A stretch of 64,000 bases of DNA. It comes from Citrobacter werkmanii NBRC 105721. GTDB taxonomy: Bacteria; Pseudomonadota; Gammaproteobacteria; Enterobacterales; Enterobacteriaceae. The position numbers and the translations under genes were made by a program. Positions 20,302-29,340 of the stretch are shown here, piece after piece. The stretch covers positions 248,001-312,000 of the forward strand of contig BBMW01000015.1 of the NCBI GenBank assembly GCA_000759755.1, given 5' to 3'. The first letter of the stretch is position 1. Each line of letters opens with the position of its first letter. The notes below the pieces were generated by a model, which was not told the DNA's origin, ran no database searches, and saw nothing but the letters and a program-made list of their open reading frames with translations.

Positions 20302-21891
20302 TTAGTGTTCGCGCGTTTTGCGGAACTGAACGTCAGGGTAACGTTCCTGGGTGAGATTCAGGTTAACCATGGTCGGTGCGATATAGGTGAGGTTATCGCC
20401 ACCATCCAGCGCCAGCTGAACTTCGTTTTTACGCTTAAATTCTTCGAATTTTTTCACGTCAGAACATTCTACCCAGCGCGCGGTCGCCACGTTGACCGAC
20501 TCATAAATCGCTTCAACGTTGTACTCGCTCTTCAGGCGTGAAACCACCACGTCGAACTGCAGCACACCGACAGCGCCCACGATGAGATCGTTATTAGCAA
20601 TTGGACGGAAGACCTGCACCGCACCCTCTTCCGACAGCTGAACCAGCCCTTTCAGCAGTTGCTTCTGCTTCAACGGATCTTTCAGGCGAATACGACGGAA
20701 CAGCTCCGGCGCGAAGTTCGGAATACCGGTGAACTTCATCATTTCACCCTGGGTGAAGGTATCGCCGATCTGAATAGTGCCATGGTTGTGCAGACCGAGA
20801 ATATCGCCCGGATACGCTTCTTCCACATGAGAACGGTCACCGGCCATAAAGGTCAGCGCATCAGAGATCACCACGTCTTTACCAATGCGCACCTGGCGCA
20901 TTTTCATGCCTTTCTCGTACTTACCGGAAACCACACGCATGAACGCCACGCGGTCACGGTGTTTCGGATCCATGTTGGCCTGGATTTTAAACACGAAGCC
21001 GGTGAACTTCTCTTCTGAGGCTTCCACGGTGCGGGTATCAGTTTTACGCGGCATCGGCGCAGGCGCCCACTCCACTAAGCCGTCCAGCATATGGTCAACG
21101 CCGAAGTTACCCAGCGCGGTACCGAAGAAGACCGGGGTGATTTCGCCCGCGAGGAACAGATCATGGTCGAACTCGTTAGACGCGCCCTGCACCAGCTCCA
21201 GCTCGTCGCGCAGCTGCTGCGCCAGATCTTCGCCCACGGCGGCATCGAGTTCCGGGTTATTCAGCCCCTTAACAATGCGCACTTCCTGAATGGTGTGGCC
21301 TTTACCCGTCTGGTACAGGTAAGTTTCGTCTTTATAAAGGTGATAAACGCCCTTGAACAGCTTCCCGCAGCCAATCGGCCAGGTGATCGGCGCACAGCCG
21401 ATTTTCAGCTCGTTCTCGACTTCATCCAGCAGCTCCATCGGGTCACGGATGTCACGGTCGAGTTTGTTCATGAAGGTCAGGATCGGCGTATCGCGCAGAC
21501 GGGTAACTTCCATCAGCTTGCGGGTACGATCCTCAACGCCTTTCGCGGCGTCGATAACCATCAGACAGCAGTCTACCGCCGTCAGAGTACGGTAAGTATC
21601 TTCGGAGAAGTCTTCGTGCCCCGGGGTGTCCAGCAGGTTCACCAGGCAGTCGTGATACGGAAACTGCATCACAGAGGTGGTAATGGAGATACCACGCTGC
21701 TTTTCCATCTCCATCCAGTCAGATTTTGCATGCTGGCTGGAGCCACGGCCTTTTACCGTACCGGCGGTCTGAATCGCCTGTCCGAATAACAGGACCTTTT
21801 CAGTAATGGTCGTTTTACCGGCATCCGGGTGAGAAATAATGGCAAAAGTGCGGCGCTTGGCCACCTCTTGCAAATAAGGAGACAACGTCAT
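20302..21891 (-). CDS. prfC: Peptide chain release factor 3
   Basis: Translational GTPase of 529 residues that recycles RF1/RF2 from the ribosome after peptide release. The G1 loop is SHPDAGKTT near residue 20, DTPGHEDF is G3 and NKLD is G4. Domain II and the C-terminal domain are full length. Monocistronic, with a hairpin terminator downstream. Very close to E. coli RF3. Confidence 0.97.
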   Translation of the reverse strand: MTLSPYLQEVAKRRTFAIISHPDAGKTTITEKVLLFGQAIQTAGTVKGRGSSQHAKSDWMEMEKQRGISITTSVMQFPYHDCLVNLLDTPGHEDFSEDTYRTLTAVDCCLMVIDAAKGVEDRTRKLMEVTRLRDTPILTFMNKLDRDIRDPMELLDEVENELKIGCAPITWPIGCGKLFKGVYHLYKDETYLYQTGKGHTIQEVRIVKGLNNPELDAAVGEDLAQQLRDELELVQGASNEFDHDLFLAGEITPVFFGTALGNFGVDHMLDGLVEWAPAPMPRKTDTRTVEASEEKFTGFVFKIQANMDPKHRDRVAFMRVVSGKYEKGMKMRQVRIGKDVVISDALTFMAGDRSHVEEAYPGDILGLHNHGTIQIGDTFTQGEMMKFTGIPNFAPELFRRIRLKDPLKQKQLLKGLVQLSEEGAVQVFRPIANNDLIVGAVGVLQFDVVVSRLKSEYNVEAIYESVNVATARWVECSDVKKFEEFKRKNEVQLALDGGDNLTYIAPTMVNLNLTQERYPDVQFRKTREH

Positions 21892-21983
21892 AATTCAATC
21901 TTCTTAGTAAACGCGGCAATGCGCCGCGCATGTTGAATACGAAAAAATTGCGGCTATTTTACCCATCAACGGGGGGGAGGCAA

Positions 21984-22664
21984 TCAGTGTTTACACAGGA
22001 GCTGCTCCAGTTCGCTTAATGACGCCACCGTCCATGTCGGCTGAATGCCCGCTGGCAGCTCGCGATGGTGCGTATTTAGCCAGCAGGTGGATAGCCCAGC
22101 GTTAATGCCGCCCAGAATATCGGACTCTGCGGTATCGCCCACCATCAGCACGCGGGAACGATCAGGATTGCCCGCCTGCTCCAGCGCGTGGTCAAAAATA
22201 CGGGGATCGGGTTTTGCCACTCCAACCTGCTCAGAAATCACCAGCAGATCGAAATAGTCGCGCAGCCCCGTCCGCTCAAGGCGGATTTGCTGCAACGCCG
22301 TAAAGCCGTTAGTAATGATACCGATTTTCGTTTTATCACGAATCGCATTGAGCAGAGAAACCGCCCCAGGCAACGGCGAGCAGATCTCCGCCATCGCATT
22401 GATAAATGCGTCATTAAGCTGGCCTGGTTCGACCTTCAGGCGTTCAGCCCAGCTCTGGAAACGGGCGTGCTGCAGTTGCAATGAAGTAATCGCGCCGTTT
22501 TGATAATCCACCCATAGCGGTTTATTCACGGCCTGGTAGTCCTGAAAATCTTCAGCGGTAAAGGTAATGCTATAGTCGAGAAACATCCGCTGTAAGCCGG
22601 TAAACGAGTCAAATGTAAACAGCGTTTCGTCGGCATCAAAGAAAATCCAGTCCCACTTCTTCAT
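21984..22664 (-). CDS. yjjG: Pyrimidine 5'-nucleotidase YjjG
   Basis: HAD-superfamily 5'-nucleotidase of 226 residues acting on UMP, dUMP and dTMP and on non-canonical pyrimidine nucleotides. The nucleophile motif is DADETLF near residue 11, the second motif IITNG, and the acidic motif [11 protein letters not shown]. Two ATG codons are adjacent (22667 and 22664) and AAGG lies just upstream of both. I chose the inner one, but either is possible. It lies 14 bases downstream of rimI on the same strand. Confidence 0.95.
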   Translation of the reverse strand: MKKWDWIFFDADETLFTFDSFTGLQRMFLDYSITFTAEDFQDYQAVNKPLWVDYQNGAITSLQLQHARFQSWAERLKVEPGQLNDAFINAMAEICSPLPGAVSLLNAIRDKTKIGIITNGFTALQQIRLERTGLRDYFDLLVISEQVGVAKPDPRIFDHALEQAGNPDRSRVLMVGDTAESDILGGINAGLSTCWLNTHHRELPAGIQPTWTVASLSELEQLLCKH

Positions 22665-22678
22665 CATTACACCTTGTC

Positions 22679-23125
22679 TTACATGCTGATTGGCAATGCC
22701 ATGATAATGGCGTCTTCATGACCATCGGCCGTCGGATAATAATTGCGCCGGATCGTCGCCTCGTTAAAGCCCAGGCTTTCATACAGTGCGATAGCGGCAG
22801 CATTTGAGGCGCGCACTTCCAGCCACAGCGTCAAAATGCCACGCTTTTCCAGCTCATCGATCAGGTGCTCCAGCAGCTCGCGCCCCAGGCCCTGGCGCTG
22901 AAAGTCAGGATCGACAGCGATATTGAACAGCGTAGCTTCATCCAGCACCACCTGCGTAATCGCAAAGGCGGCCATCACGTCGTCAACCCTCAACTGAAAA
23001 TTGAGGTAGCGATCGCCCTGGTTGCTGGCAAATGTTTTTTCACTCCACGGAAAAGCGTGGGCGCGTTTTTCAATCTGAAATGCTGCAGGTAAATCAGTCG
23101 GTTCGAGGGAAGAAATCGTGTTCAT
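22679..23125 (-). CDS. rimI: Ribosomal protein S18-alanine N-acetyltransferase RimI
   Basis: GNAT acetyltransferase of 148 residues that acetylates the N-terminal alanine of ribosomal protein S18 with acetyl-CoA. The acetyl-CoA binding motif [13 protein letters not shown] is at about residues 76-88. The C-terminal [18 protein letters not shown] is characteristic of RimI. The start at 23125 lies 32 bases inside holD. This overlap is conserved in E. coli and suggests translational coupling. A longer N-terminus would duplicate holD sequence in another frame and is rejected. Confidence 0.96.
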   Translation of the reverse strand: MNTISSLEPTDLPAAFQIEKRAHAFPWSEKTFASNQGDRYLNFQLRVDDVMAAFAITQVVLDEATLFNIAVDPDFQRQGLGRELLEHLIDELEKRGILTLWLEVRASNAAAIALYESLGFNEATIRRNYYPTADGHEDAIIMALPISM

Positions 23126-23507
23126 ATGCGCAGATTTGTTGCCATAACGCGGCACGGGCCGCTGGGTTTTCCCGTAATTCATTAAACGCAGGACTCTCGA
23201 CCTGAGCGCCTTCCAGCAGCAGCGGCTCTTCGGTTCCCAGCCGCCAGCTATTACAGCGACTGCCCTGCGGTAGCATGGCGACACGGTCAGGCGTCAACTG
23301 TAAAACCTGATCCGGGCTGACGGTTATTGCGCGTAAAATATCGCTCATTAACGGTTCGGTTAGCGCGGGTAGTTGTGCAGCAACCATCACTAAACGGATA
23401 TGCGCAGGAATGGAGATCGCGATTTCGCCCTGCAGTGCGCCAGGACGACGCAGCGACCACTGCGTAATGCCCAGTTGCTGTAACTGCCAGTCTCGTCGGG
23501 ATGTCAT
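23094..23507 (-). CDS. holD: DNA polymerase III subunit psi
   Basis: 137-residue psi subunit of the clamp-loader complex. It bridges chi (HolC) to the gamma/tau complex. The N-terminal MTSRRDWQLQQLGITQWSLR segment is the known clamp-loader-binding part. The rest is the chi-binding fold (LPQGSRCNSWRLG). The start at 23507 gives the E. coli length. It is the first gene of holD-rimI-yjjG and is divergent from rsmC. Confidence 0.96.
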   Translation of the reverse strand: MTSRRDWQLQQLGITQWSLRRPGALQGEIAISIPAHIRLVMVAAQLPALTEPLMSDILRAITVSPDQVLQLTPDRVAMLPQGSRCNSWRLGTEEPLLLEGAQVESPAFNELRENPAARAALWQQICAYEHDFFPRTD

Positions 23508-23610
23508 AGCGAAACACTCCTGTCTATCAGGGGCGCAAATATAGCAAATTTGTCGAATCCGTGCCATCAAACAACTATAATCCCCGGCTGTACAATTTAA
23601 GGAGCACTCC

Positions 23611-24642
23611 ATGTCTGCTTTTACCCCGGCAAGTGAAGTCTTGCTGCGCCACAGTGATGATTTCGAACAAAGCCGTATTCTGTTTGCCGGTGATTTGCAG
23701 GATGACCTACCTGCCCACTTCGAAAGCGCCGCCAGCCGTGCGCACACTCAACAACTTCATCACTGGCAGGTGCTGAACCGCCAGATGGGTGACAACGTCC
23801 GTTTCAGCCTCGTTGCCAGGGCCGATGACGTTGCCGATAGCGATACGCTAATCTACTACTGGCCGAAGAATAAGCCGGAAGCGCAGTTCCAACTGATGAA
23901 TATTTTGTCGCTGTTACCGGTGGGCAGCGATGTTTTTGTTGTCGGTGAGAACCGCAGTGGCGTACGTAGTGCAGAGCAGATGCTGGCCGAATACGCACCG
24001 CTGAATAAAGTCGACAGCGCCCGTCGCTGTGGCCTGTACCACGGCCGTCTGGAAAAACAGCCAGTCTTTGATGCAGAAAAATACTGGGATGAATATCAGG
24101 TTGATAATCTGACCATCAAAACGCTGCCGGGCGTATTCAGCCGTGACGGCCTGGATATTGGCAGCCAATTGCTACTCTCCACACTGACGCCGCATACCAA
24201 AGGTAAAATTCTGGATGTCGGTTGTGGCGCTGGCGTACTTTCCGTCGCTTTAGCCAGCCACTCGCCAAAAGTTCGCTTAACCCTGTGTGATGTAAGTGCG
24301 GCCGCTGTTGAAGCCAGCCGCGCCACGCTTGCCGCCAACGGTATTGAAGGTGATGTGATCGCCAGTAACGTTTTTTCTGACGTGACGGGCCGCTTTGATA
24401 TGATCATCTCCAACCCACCGTTCCATGATGGGATGCAGACCAGCCTCGATGCCGCGCAAACGCTGATTCGCGGCGCGGTGCGTCATCTCAACAGCGGCGG
24501 TGAACTGCGTATCGTGGCGAACGCCTTCCTGCCCTATCCAAAGGTGCTGGATGAGGTATTCGGATTCCATGAAGTTATCGCACAGACCGGACGCTTCAAG
24601 GTCTATCGCACCATCATGACGCGTCAGGCGAAAAAAGCGTAA
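23611..24642 (+). CDS. rsmC: 16S rRNA (guanine(1207)-N(2))-methyltransferase RsmC
   Basis: SAM-dependent enzyme of 343 residues that makes m2G1207 in 16S rRNA. It has two tandem methyltransferase-like domains. The N-terminal one is degenerate and binds RNA. The C-terminal one has the SAM loop [12 protein letters not shown] near residue 201 and the catalytic NPPFHDG near residue 268. An AAGGAG site precedes the ATG. Divergent from holD. A strong hairpin terminator follows the stop codon. Confidence 0.97.
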   Translation: MSAFTPASEVLLRHSDDFEQSRILFAGDLQDDLPAHFESAASRAHTQQLHHWQVLNRQMGDNVRFSLVARADDVADSDTLIYYWPKNKPEAQFQLMNILSLLPVGSDVFVVGENRSGVRSAEQMLAEYAPLNKVDSARRCGLYHGRLEKQPVFDAEKYWDEYQVDNLTIKTLPGVFSRDGLDIGSQLLLSTLTPHTKGKILDVGCGAGVLSVALASHSPKVRLTLCDVSAAAVEASRATLAANGIEGDVIASNVFSDVTGRFDMIISNPPFHDGMQTSLDAAQTLIRGAVRHLNSGGELRIVANAFLPYPKVLDEVFGFHEVIAQTGRFKVYRTIMTRQAKKA

Positions 24643-24655
24643 TTGTCTCGCAGCG

Positions 24656-24680
24656 AACGGCCATTCACATGGCCGTTTTT
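24656..24680 (+). terminator. Intrinsic terminator after rsmC
   Basis: AACGGCCAT-tcac-ATGGCCGTT is a perfect 9-base-pair hairpin followed by TTT, 14 bases after the rsmC stop. Confidence 0.88.
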
Positions 24681-24712
24681 GCATCAATCGGCCCAGCCTG
24701 TACAATTAACTA

Positions 24713-24740
24713 TTGACGAAAAGTTGAAAACAACTAGAAT
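24713..24740 (+). promoter_or_regulatory. leuVPQ tRNA promoter
   Basis: TTGACG (-35) and TAGAAT (-10) are 16 bases apart, followed by the GC-rich discriminator GCGCCTCC typical of stringently controlled stable-RNA promoters. It lies about 40 bases upstream of the first tRNA-Leu. Confidence 0.85.
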
Positions 24741-24781
24741 GCGCCTCCGTGGTAACGATACTTTTTGAGTGTCGATGGTAT

Positions 24782-24868
24782 GCGAAGGTGGCGGAATTGG
24801 TAGACGCGCTAGCTTCAGGTGTTAGTGTCCTTTCGGACGTGGGGGTTCAAGTCCCCCCCCTCGCACCA
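24782..24868 (+). tRNA. leuV: tRNA-Leu (CAG), first copy
   Basis: 87 nucleotides from GCGAAGGTGG to an encoded CCA. It has a long variable arm (class II tRNA), anticodon CAG within GCTTCAGGTG, TPsiC arm GGGGGTTCAAGTCCCCC and a complementary acceptor stem (GCGAAGG / CCCTCGC). Decodes CUG. First of three tandem copies. The order of the leuV/leuP/leuQ names is taken from E. coli. Confidence 0.95.
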
Positions 24869-24896
24869 TAATCCACATTGATATTGCTCGCACTGG

Positions 24897-24983
24897 GCGA
24901 AGGTGGCGGAATTGGTAGACGCGCTAGCTTCAGGTGTTAGTGTCCTTTCGGACGTGGGGGTTCAAGTCCCCCCCCTCGCACCA
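24897..24983 (+). tRNA. leuP: tRNA-Leu (CAG), second copy
   Basis: 87 nucleotides, identical to the first copy over the mature sequence, with encoded CCA. It is separated from its neighbours by spacers of about 30 bases, so one precursor transcript is likely. Confidence 0.95.
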
Positions 24984-25015
24984 ACGAGGCGATATCAAAA
25001 AAATAAGATGACTGT

Positions 25016-25101
25016 GCGAAGGTGGCGGAATTGGTAGACGCGCTAGCTTCAGGTGTTAGTGTCCTTAGGATGTGGGGGTTCGAGTCCCCCCCCTCGCACC
25101 A
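25016..25101 (+). tRNA. leuQ: tRNA-Leu (CAG), third copy (variant)
   Basis: 86 nucleotides with encoded CCA. It differs from the other two copies in the variable arm (GTCCTTAGGATG instead of GTCCTTTCGGACG, one base shorter) and in the TPsiC loop (TTCGAG instead of TTCAAG). The stem still pairs if G-U pairs are allowed, so it is likely functional. Confidence 0.93.
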
Positions 25102-25139
25102 ATTATCTTATTTTCCTCTCGCTTTCTTCCCTGTTTCGC

Positions 25140-25376
25140 TTATCCCTGATTCCAGTTCATCATTACCAGCACAATGCCGCCGATCAACGCCGCGCATGAA
25201 GGTAACAGAACAAAATGCCGTAAGCGCTTGTGATATAGCATGAGCGAAGTCAGTAGTAATCCTAATACAATCATTACCTTCCATACATAGACTGACAGAT
25301 CGGTAAATGCCATTCCGGCAATGAGCATCCCCGGCAACAGAACTCCCCATCCACTGCCCAGCGTACGTTGCAACAT
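25140..25376 (-). CDS. yjjZ: DUF1435 family small membrane protein (YjjZ-like)
   Basis: 78-residue hydrophobic protein starting MLQRTLGSGWGVLLPG. Three membrane segments are likely: about residues 9-25, 32-48 and 54-74. The family (DUF1435) is known only from enterobacteria and has no assigned function. I chose the ATG at 25376, which has GGTGG a few bases upstream. An in-frame start at 25415 would add 13 residues (MILVIIINVVGGT) with a poor ribosome-binding site. It lies just after the tRNA cluster on the opposite strand, the place of yjjZ in E. coli. The symbol rests on position and family. Confidence 0.72.
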   Translation of the reverse strand: MLQRTLGSGWGVLLPGMLIAGMAFTDLSVYVWKVMIVLGLLLTSLMLYHKRLRHFVLLPSCAALIGGIVLVMMNWNQG

Positions 25377-25628
25377 GGTTCCACCTACGACATTGATAAT
25401 GATAACCAATATCATATGATATATTTTCTCATTTGTCAGCTGGAAGGCACTATCAATTATATGAGTTTTACTTAACGATTGATGACATGAATAACCTAAG
25501 GTGATAAATTGCTCGCCGATTAACGCTTCAACTAAAAATAAAGACCTCAGCGAATGATGCCCCGTTCGTTATTTGTTTTATTTACCAACACATCTTCGTA
25601 TATTACAGATAACTAACAATATTTACCT

Positions 25629-26705
25629 ATGACAGTACAATCCTGGCGAACTCTGCGCACTAAAAAATATCAACTCTCGTTGCGTTTGTTTCTGCTTCTC
25701 AACGCAGTCTCCGCGCTGTTTACGCTTTTTTTCCCACTTTTTGCCGTCAAAGCCGTATCAGTACCGGCTCTGCTGATACTGATCACCAGCACGCTGCTGC
25801 TTATATGGCATGGGAAATATACGGATAAAAAAATTAATCTCCCTTTTATTTCAATAATTTTTGGCTTGTTATGGGCATTTCATATTTTTCAGAAATATTC
25901 CACGCTCGGTCATAATGACTATTATTTTCTGTTAATCGCGCTGCTCAGTGTACTGTTTATTGGATCTATTGCTTTTGCCAATAATATCATCGCGTTTACG
26001 CTTCACTCATTGCCTTCCGTCGCCGTCTGTTTATGGCTTAGCGGCAACGAGCACGGTTTACGAATTTTCTATTTTATGGCGTTACCGATGGCCGGGATCG
26101 CCATCCAGCATGTGATTCAAAAGCGCTACGATGGTTTCGCCCAGCAGTTGATGTACAAACTGCTGGAGGAACGAGAAACGCTCAGCGGACTCAGCATGCT
26201 TGATCCGCTTACTGGTTTATATAACCGCCGGGGGCTGCAACACAGACTCGATACACTGTTGGCGCTGAGCAACTCGAAGCACTACGTGTTGTTATTAGAT
26301 ATCGACCACTTCAAAGCCTATAACGATCATTACGGGCATATGATGGGTGACCAGGCGCTGATCCGCGTCTCAGCGGCCATTCGTGATTCCGTACGCTCCC
26401 GGGATGTGGTGGCGCGATTCGGCGGCGAAGAATTCATGGTTTTGCTGACCGCGATCGATCCGCAGCAGGCACAGGCTGCCGCCGAGCGTATTCGTCAGAA
26501 AGTGTACGACCTTAAAATACCCCACATGTTTAACGAAAGCGTGGCAACCAACGTGACCGTCAGTATTGGCATTGCGCCTCTGGTAGAGCAGGATATTGAG
26601 GCCGCTATCGCCAGAGCGGATAAAGCCCTATACGAGGCGAAAAACCTCGGGCGTAACAACACGCTGGTCAGCGATGAGCTACGGGTAAACCGCCCTTCAC
26701 TCTGA
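25629..26705 (+). CDS. GGDEF diguanylate cyclase with N-terminal membrane sensor domain
   Basis: 358-residue protein predicted to make cyclic di-GMP from two GTP. About six membrane segments cover residues 15-165 and form an unassigned sensor region. A short coiled linker (LLEERETLSGL) leads to the GGDEF domain (about residues 195-350: LDPLTGLYNRRGL). The active loop is GGEEF at 265-269. The inhibitory I-site RxxD (RSRD, 256-259) is intact, five residues before it, so product inhibition is expected. Salmonella has a similar gene (STM4551) in this position. K-12 does not. AT-rich upstream DNA suggests acquisition or silencing. Confidence 0.9.
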   Translation: MTVQSWRTLRTKKYQLSLRLFLLLNAVSALFTLFFPLFAVKAVSVPALLILITSTLLLIWHGKYTDKKINLPFISIIFGLLWAFHIFQKYSTLGHNDYYFLLIALLSVLFIGSIAFANNIIAFTLHSLPSVAVCLWLSGNEHGLRIFYFMALPMAGIAIQHVIQKRYDGFAQQLMYKLLEERETLSGLSMLDPLTGLYNRRGLQHRLDTLLALSNSKHYVLLLDIDHFKAYNDHYGHMMGDQALIRVSAAIRDSVRSRDVVARFGGEEFMVLLTAIDPQQAQAAAERIRQKVYDLKIPHMFNESVATNVTVSIGIAPLVEQDIEAAIARADKALYEAKNLGRNNTLVSDELRVNRPSL

Positions 26706-26768
26706 GCTATATGTGCGGTGGCACCCAGCATCGTGACAAAGATCTTGCCATCGTTCATTGTCAACTAT

Positions 26769-26787
26769 AGGATTAGCAATCATTATC
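26769..26787 (+). promoter_or_regulatory. Candidate Fur box upstream of fhuF
   Basis: The sequence ends GCAATCATTATC and matches the 19-base Fur consensus GATAATGATAATCATTATC at 12 positions, with the right half nearly perfect. It lies about 30 bases upstream of the fhuF start codon, where an iron-responsive operator is expected. Confidence 0.7.
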
Positions 26788-26813
26788 ATTTAGATTAACA
26801 TCCGTATATTGCC

Positions 26814-27602
26814 ATGGCTTATCGTTCCGCACCGATCGTTGAAGATGTCATCTGGCGTAGCCACCTCCCAGCAAAGATGCCCTCGCTGGCTGCTGCTGTA
26901 CGCGAAACGATAGCCAAGACCCGTGAGCACCTACTGGACTTCATTCGTCTTGACGAAATCCCCGTACCGGGCGCGATGACGCTACATGAATGGACGCAAC
27001 CGGCGACGCTCAGTTCGCTGTTGGCCGTTTATTCAGACCATATCTATCGCAACCAACCTACGCTGACACGCGAAAATAAACCGCTGATTTCTCTCTGGGC
27101 CCAGTGGTATATCGGCCTGATGATGCCTCCGCTCATGGTAGCTCTGCTGACGCAAAAAGAGGCTATCGATGTCTCTCCTGAACACATGCACGTAGAATTC
27201 CACGAAACGGGCCGTGCAGCCTGCTTCTGGATCGATGTGCATCAGGATCACCAGACCACGGCCCTGTCTCCTCAACAACGTATGGAAACGCTGATTCTCA
27301 CAGCGCTGACGCCGGTTGTGCAGGCGCTGGAAGCGACAGGCGAGATCAACGCAAAGCTTATCTGGAGTAATACGGGATACTTAATTCACTGGTACTTAAC
27401 GGAAATGAAGCCGTTGTTAGGTGAAGAACTGTTGAACACGCTGCGCCAGACCTGCTTTTTTGAGAAACAACTCTCCTGCGGCCAGGATAACCCCCTGTGG
27501 CGTACCGTTGTTCCACGCGAGGGACTGTTAGTTCGCAGAACCTGCTGCCAGCGCTATCGCCTGCCCGACGTTCAGCAATGCGGTGACTGTACGCTGAAAT
27601 AA
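26814..27602 (+). CDS. fhuF: Siderophore-iron reductase FhuF
   Basis: 262-residue cytoplasmic [2Fe-2S] protein that reduces ferric iron in hydroxamate siderophores such as ferrioxamine B and ferrichrome. The unusual cluster-binding motif C-C-x10-C-x2-C is at Cys244, Cys245, Cys256 and Cys259, as in E. coli FhuF. The middle carries the FhuF/IucA-like region. A Fur-box-like sequence lies immediately upstream. No ribosome-binding site stands out. The ATG at 26814 is chosen by similarity. Confidence 0.95.
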   Translation: MAYRSAPIVEDVIWRSHLPAKMPSLAAAVRETIAKTREHLLDFIRLDEIPVPGAMTLHEWTQPATLSSLLAVYSDHIYRNQPTLTRENKPLISLWAQWYIGLMMPPLMVALLTQKEAIDVSPEHMHVEFHETGRAACFWIDVHQDHQTTALSPQQRMETLILTALTPVVQALEATGEINAKLIWSNTGYLIHWYLTEMKPLLGEELLNTLRQTCFFEKQLSCGQDNPLWRTVVPREGLLVRRTCCQRYRLPDVQQCGDCTLK

Positions 27603-27624
27603 GCGAGGAACCGTAGCCCCTCGC
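27603..27624. terminator. Candidate bidirectional terminator between fhuF and EIIC gene
   Basis: GCGAGG and CCTCGC form a 6-base-pair stem in the 29-base gap between convergent fhuF and the EIIC gene. On the minus strand it is followed by TTATTTC. A weak candidate. Confidence 0.4.
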
Positions 27625-27631
27625 CAATAAA

Positions 27632-28975
27632 TTATGCAACCTGCTGATTTTCCTCTTCTATACGCTGTGCTTCTTCTTTTTCCTGTGCCAGAAGCTGCTT
27701 TTCATAAACCTTAAAGAACGGGAAATAGATGATCGCCGACACCAATGCCAGCAGGACAACCAGGATGGCCGCACGATAATCCCAGCCTAACGCCCATGCC
27801 GCACCAACCGGAGCCGGGGCCGTCCAGGGAACGACGGAAATCACCCGACCAATTAAATCCAGCTTCATCGCCGCCCATGCCAGCACCGCATTCACCATCG
27901 GGGCCAACAGGAACGGGATAAAGAACACCGGGTTCATAACAATCGGCGTACCGAAAATCACCGGTTCGTTAATATTGAAAATGCTGGGGACCACGCTCAA
28001 ACGCCCAATCGAGCGTAAATGAGCCGAACGGCTGCGCAGATAGCAAATCACCAGCCCCATCGTCGCGCCGGACCCACCAACCACGATGAAAAACGTCCAG
28101 AATGCTTCCATAAAGATATGGGGCAAAGGCGCGCCCTGTGCCAGCGCCGACTGGTTCATTCCGAGATTGGTTAGCCAGAACATTTGCAGCATCCCCGATA
28201 CAATCGCCGCACCATGGATCCCAGCAAACCACAGTAGATGACCAATCAGCACGGCCAGTAGTATCGCCGGGAGAGAATCAGCGGCGGATACCAGTGGTTT
28301 AAAGATGGCCATAATGGCCTGCGGGATTAGCATGTCAAACTGCGACTGTATAACCAGGCTCAGAGGGTACAGAGTTAGCACCACCACCAGCACCGGGATC
28401 AGCAGATCGAAGGAGTTTTTGATCATTGGCGGCACCTGATCGGGTAAACGGATACCGATGTTGCGCGCCTTCAGGAAACGCATCATTTCAACACAGTAAA
28501 TCGCCACCAGGATAGCGGTGAAAATCCCCGTCCCACCCAGGCTATCAACGGGCATCGTGCCTTTGGTTTTCGGCGCAGCAATCAGCAAAAAAGCCATAAT
28601 GGACAACATCGCGCACATAAACGGATCTAATTGATACGACTTCACATAGTGCTTCCCCAGGTTATAAGCGATAGCCGCACATATGTAGACCGACATGATC
28701 CCCATCGTCATATCAAACGGAGTGAGGATTTGGCCTTCAAACTGTTTTGCCATGTCCAGCCATGCGCGGGCAAATCCCCATGTTGTATCAGGAGAAAATG
28801 GCGGGTAGGCAAAAACCAACAGAAATGAGCCTACGATCATAAATGGCATAGCCGAAATAAAACCATCACGAATTGCCATCACGTGACGTTGCGAAGAGAT
28901 ACGCCCGGCGACAGGGCTGACGTAGTTTTCAACAAAGCGGAAAATCACATTAAACACAGCATGGTTAGTAGACAT
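27632..28975 (-). CDS. PTS sugar transporter subunit IIC (lactose/cellobiose family)
   Basis: 447-residue membrane permease of the EIIC superfamily that includes CelB/ChbC (N,N'-diacetylchitobiose, cellobiose, lactose). About ten membrane segments. Family features include FISAMPFMIVGSFLL near the N-terminus, LAVLIGHLLWFAGIHG, and INEPVIFGTPIVMNP, which carries the conserved Asn-Glu of the sugar site. The C-terminus is a charged Glu/Gln-rich tail. The start at 28975 follows GGGAGAG by about 6 bases. No EIIA or EIIB gene is nearby, so it must use partners encoded elsewhere. The substrate is unknown. A palindromic operator lies about 200 bases upstream. Confidence 0.88.
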   Translation of the reverse strand: MSTNHAVFNVIFRFVENYVSPVAGRISSQRHVMAIRDGFISAMPFMIVGSFLLVFAYPPFSPDTTWGFARAWLDMAKQFEGQILTPFDMTMGIMSVYICAAIAYNLGKHYVKSYQLDPFMCAMLSIMAFLLIAAPKTKGTMPVDSLGGTGIFTAILVAIYCVEMMRFLKARNIGIRLPDQVPPMIKNSFDLLIPVLVVVLTLYPLSLVIQSQFDMLIPQAIMAIFKPLVSAADSLPAILLAVLIGHLLWFAGIHGAAIVSGMLQMFWLTNLGMNQSALAQGAPLPHIFMEAFWTFFIVVGGSGATMGLVICYLRSRSAHLRSIGRLSVVPSIFNINEPVIFGTPIVMNPVFFIPFLLAPMVNAVLAWAAMKLDLIGRVISVVPWTAPAPVGAAWALGWDYRAAILVVLLALVSAIIYFPFFKVYEKQLLAQEKEEAQRIEEENQQVA

Positions 28976-29340
28976 AGCCGCTCTCCCGTTGCGCAAAACC
29001 CTGCAGCCATGCAGTCATCAACACCACCACGTAAAGCCCATTACACTTTTTCGCAACCGTGCCGGGAAGAGCACCAGCGCAACTGCATTTTGAGTTAAGT
29101 TTCATAGATGGCTCTTATTATGTGATACAGAGGAAGTGACAACTTCAGTATTAATCGTCATTTCAACAATCTGCAACCGGTTACTGTAACCGGTTTCTTT
29201 GATTGTGAAGACGATCGAAAAACTGCCAATGTTGCCATGTTGTTACAATAAAATATTTACAGTGAGGTAAGCCCTATGACAAATTACGCCATGCGGTTTT
29301 CTGCTGTGCGGAGCTGCCTGTAGGCACCATGGAGAGAAGA
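28976..29340. other. Regulatory region between EIIC gene and ybaK-like gene
   Basis: 365 bases between divergent genes. It contains the 21-base palindrome at 29175-29195, an AT-rich stretch with TACAAT at 29244-29249, and a possible 15-codon reading frame at 29276-29323 upstream of the ybaK-like gene. Nothing else was recognised. Confidence 0.6.
29175..29195. promoter_or_regulatory. Palindromic operator, LacI/GalR-like
   Basis: A perfect 21-base palindrome: AACCGGTTAC, a central T, then GTAACCGGTT. Each end is itself the 8-base palindrome AACCGGTT, which resembles LacI/GalR-family sites with a central CpG. It lies 200 bases upstream of the EIIC gene and about 146 bases upstream of the ybaK-like gene. 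The cognate regulator is not encoded in the window. Confidence 0.6.

Noticed and set aside
23126-23284. Longer N-terminus for RimI
   Set aside because: It is the holD sequence in another frame. The internal ATG at 23125 gives the known RimI start.
24782-25101. Three near-identical direct repeats considered as a CRISPR-like array
   Set aside because: They are tandem tRNA-Leu genes with cloverleaf structure and CCA ends.
25022-25243. Open frame starting within the third tRNA-Leu
   Set aside because: It begins in tRNA sequence and has no independent support.
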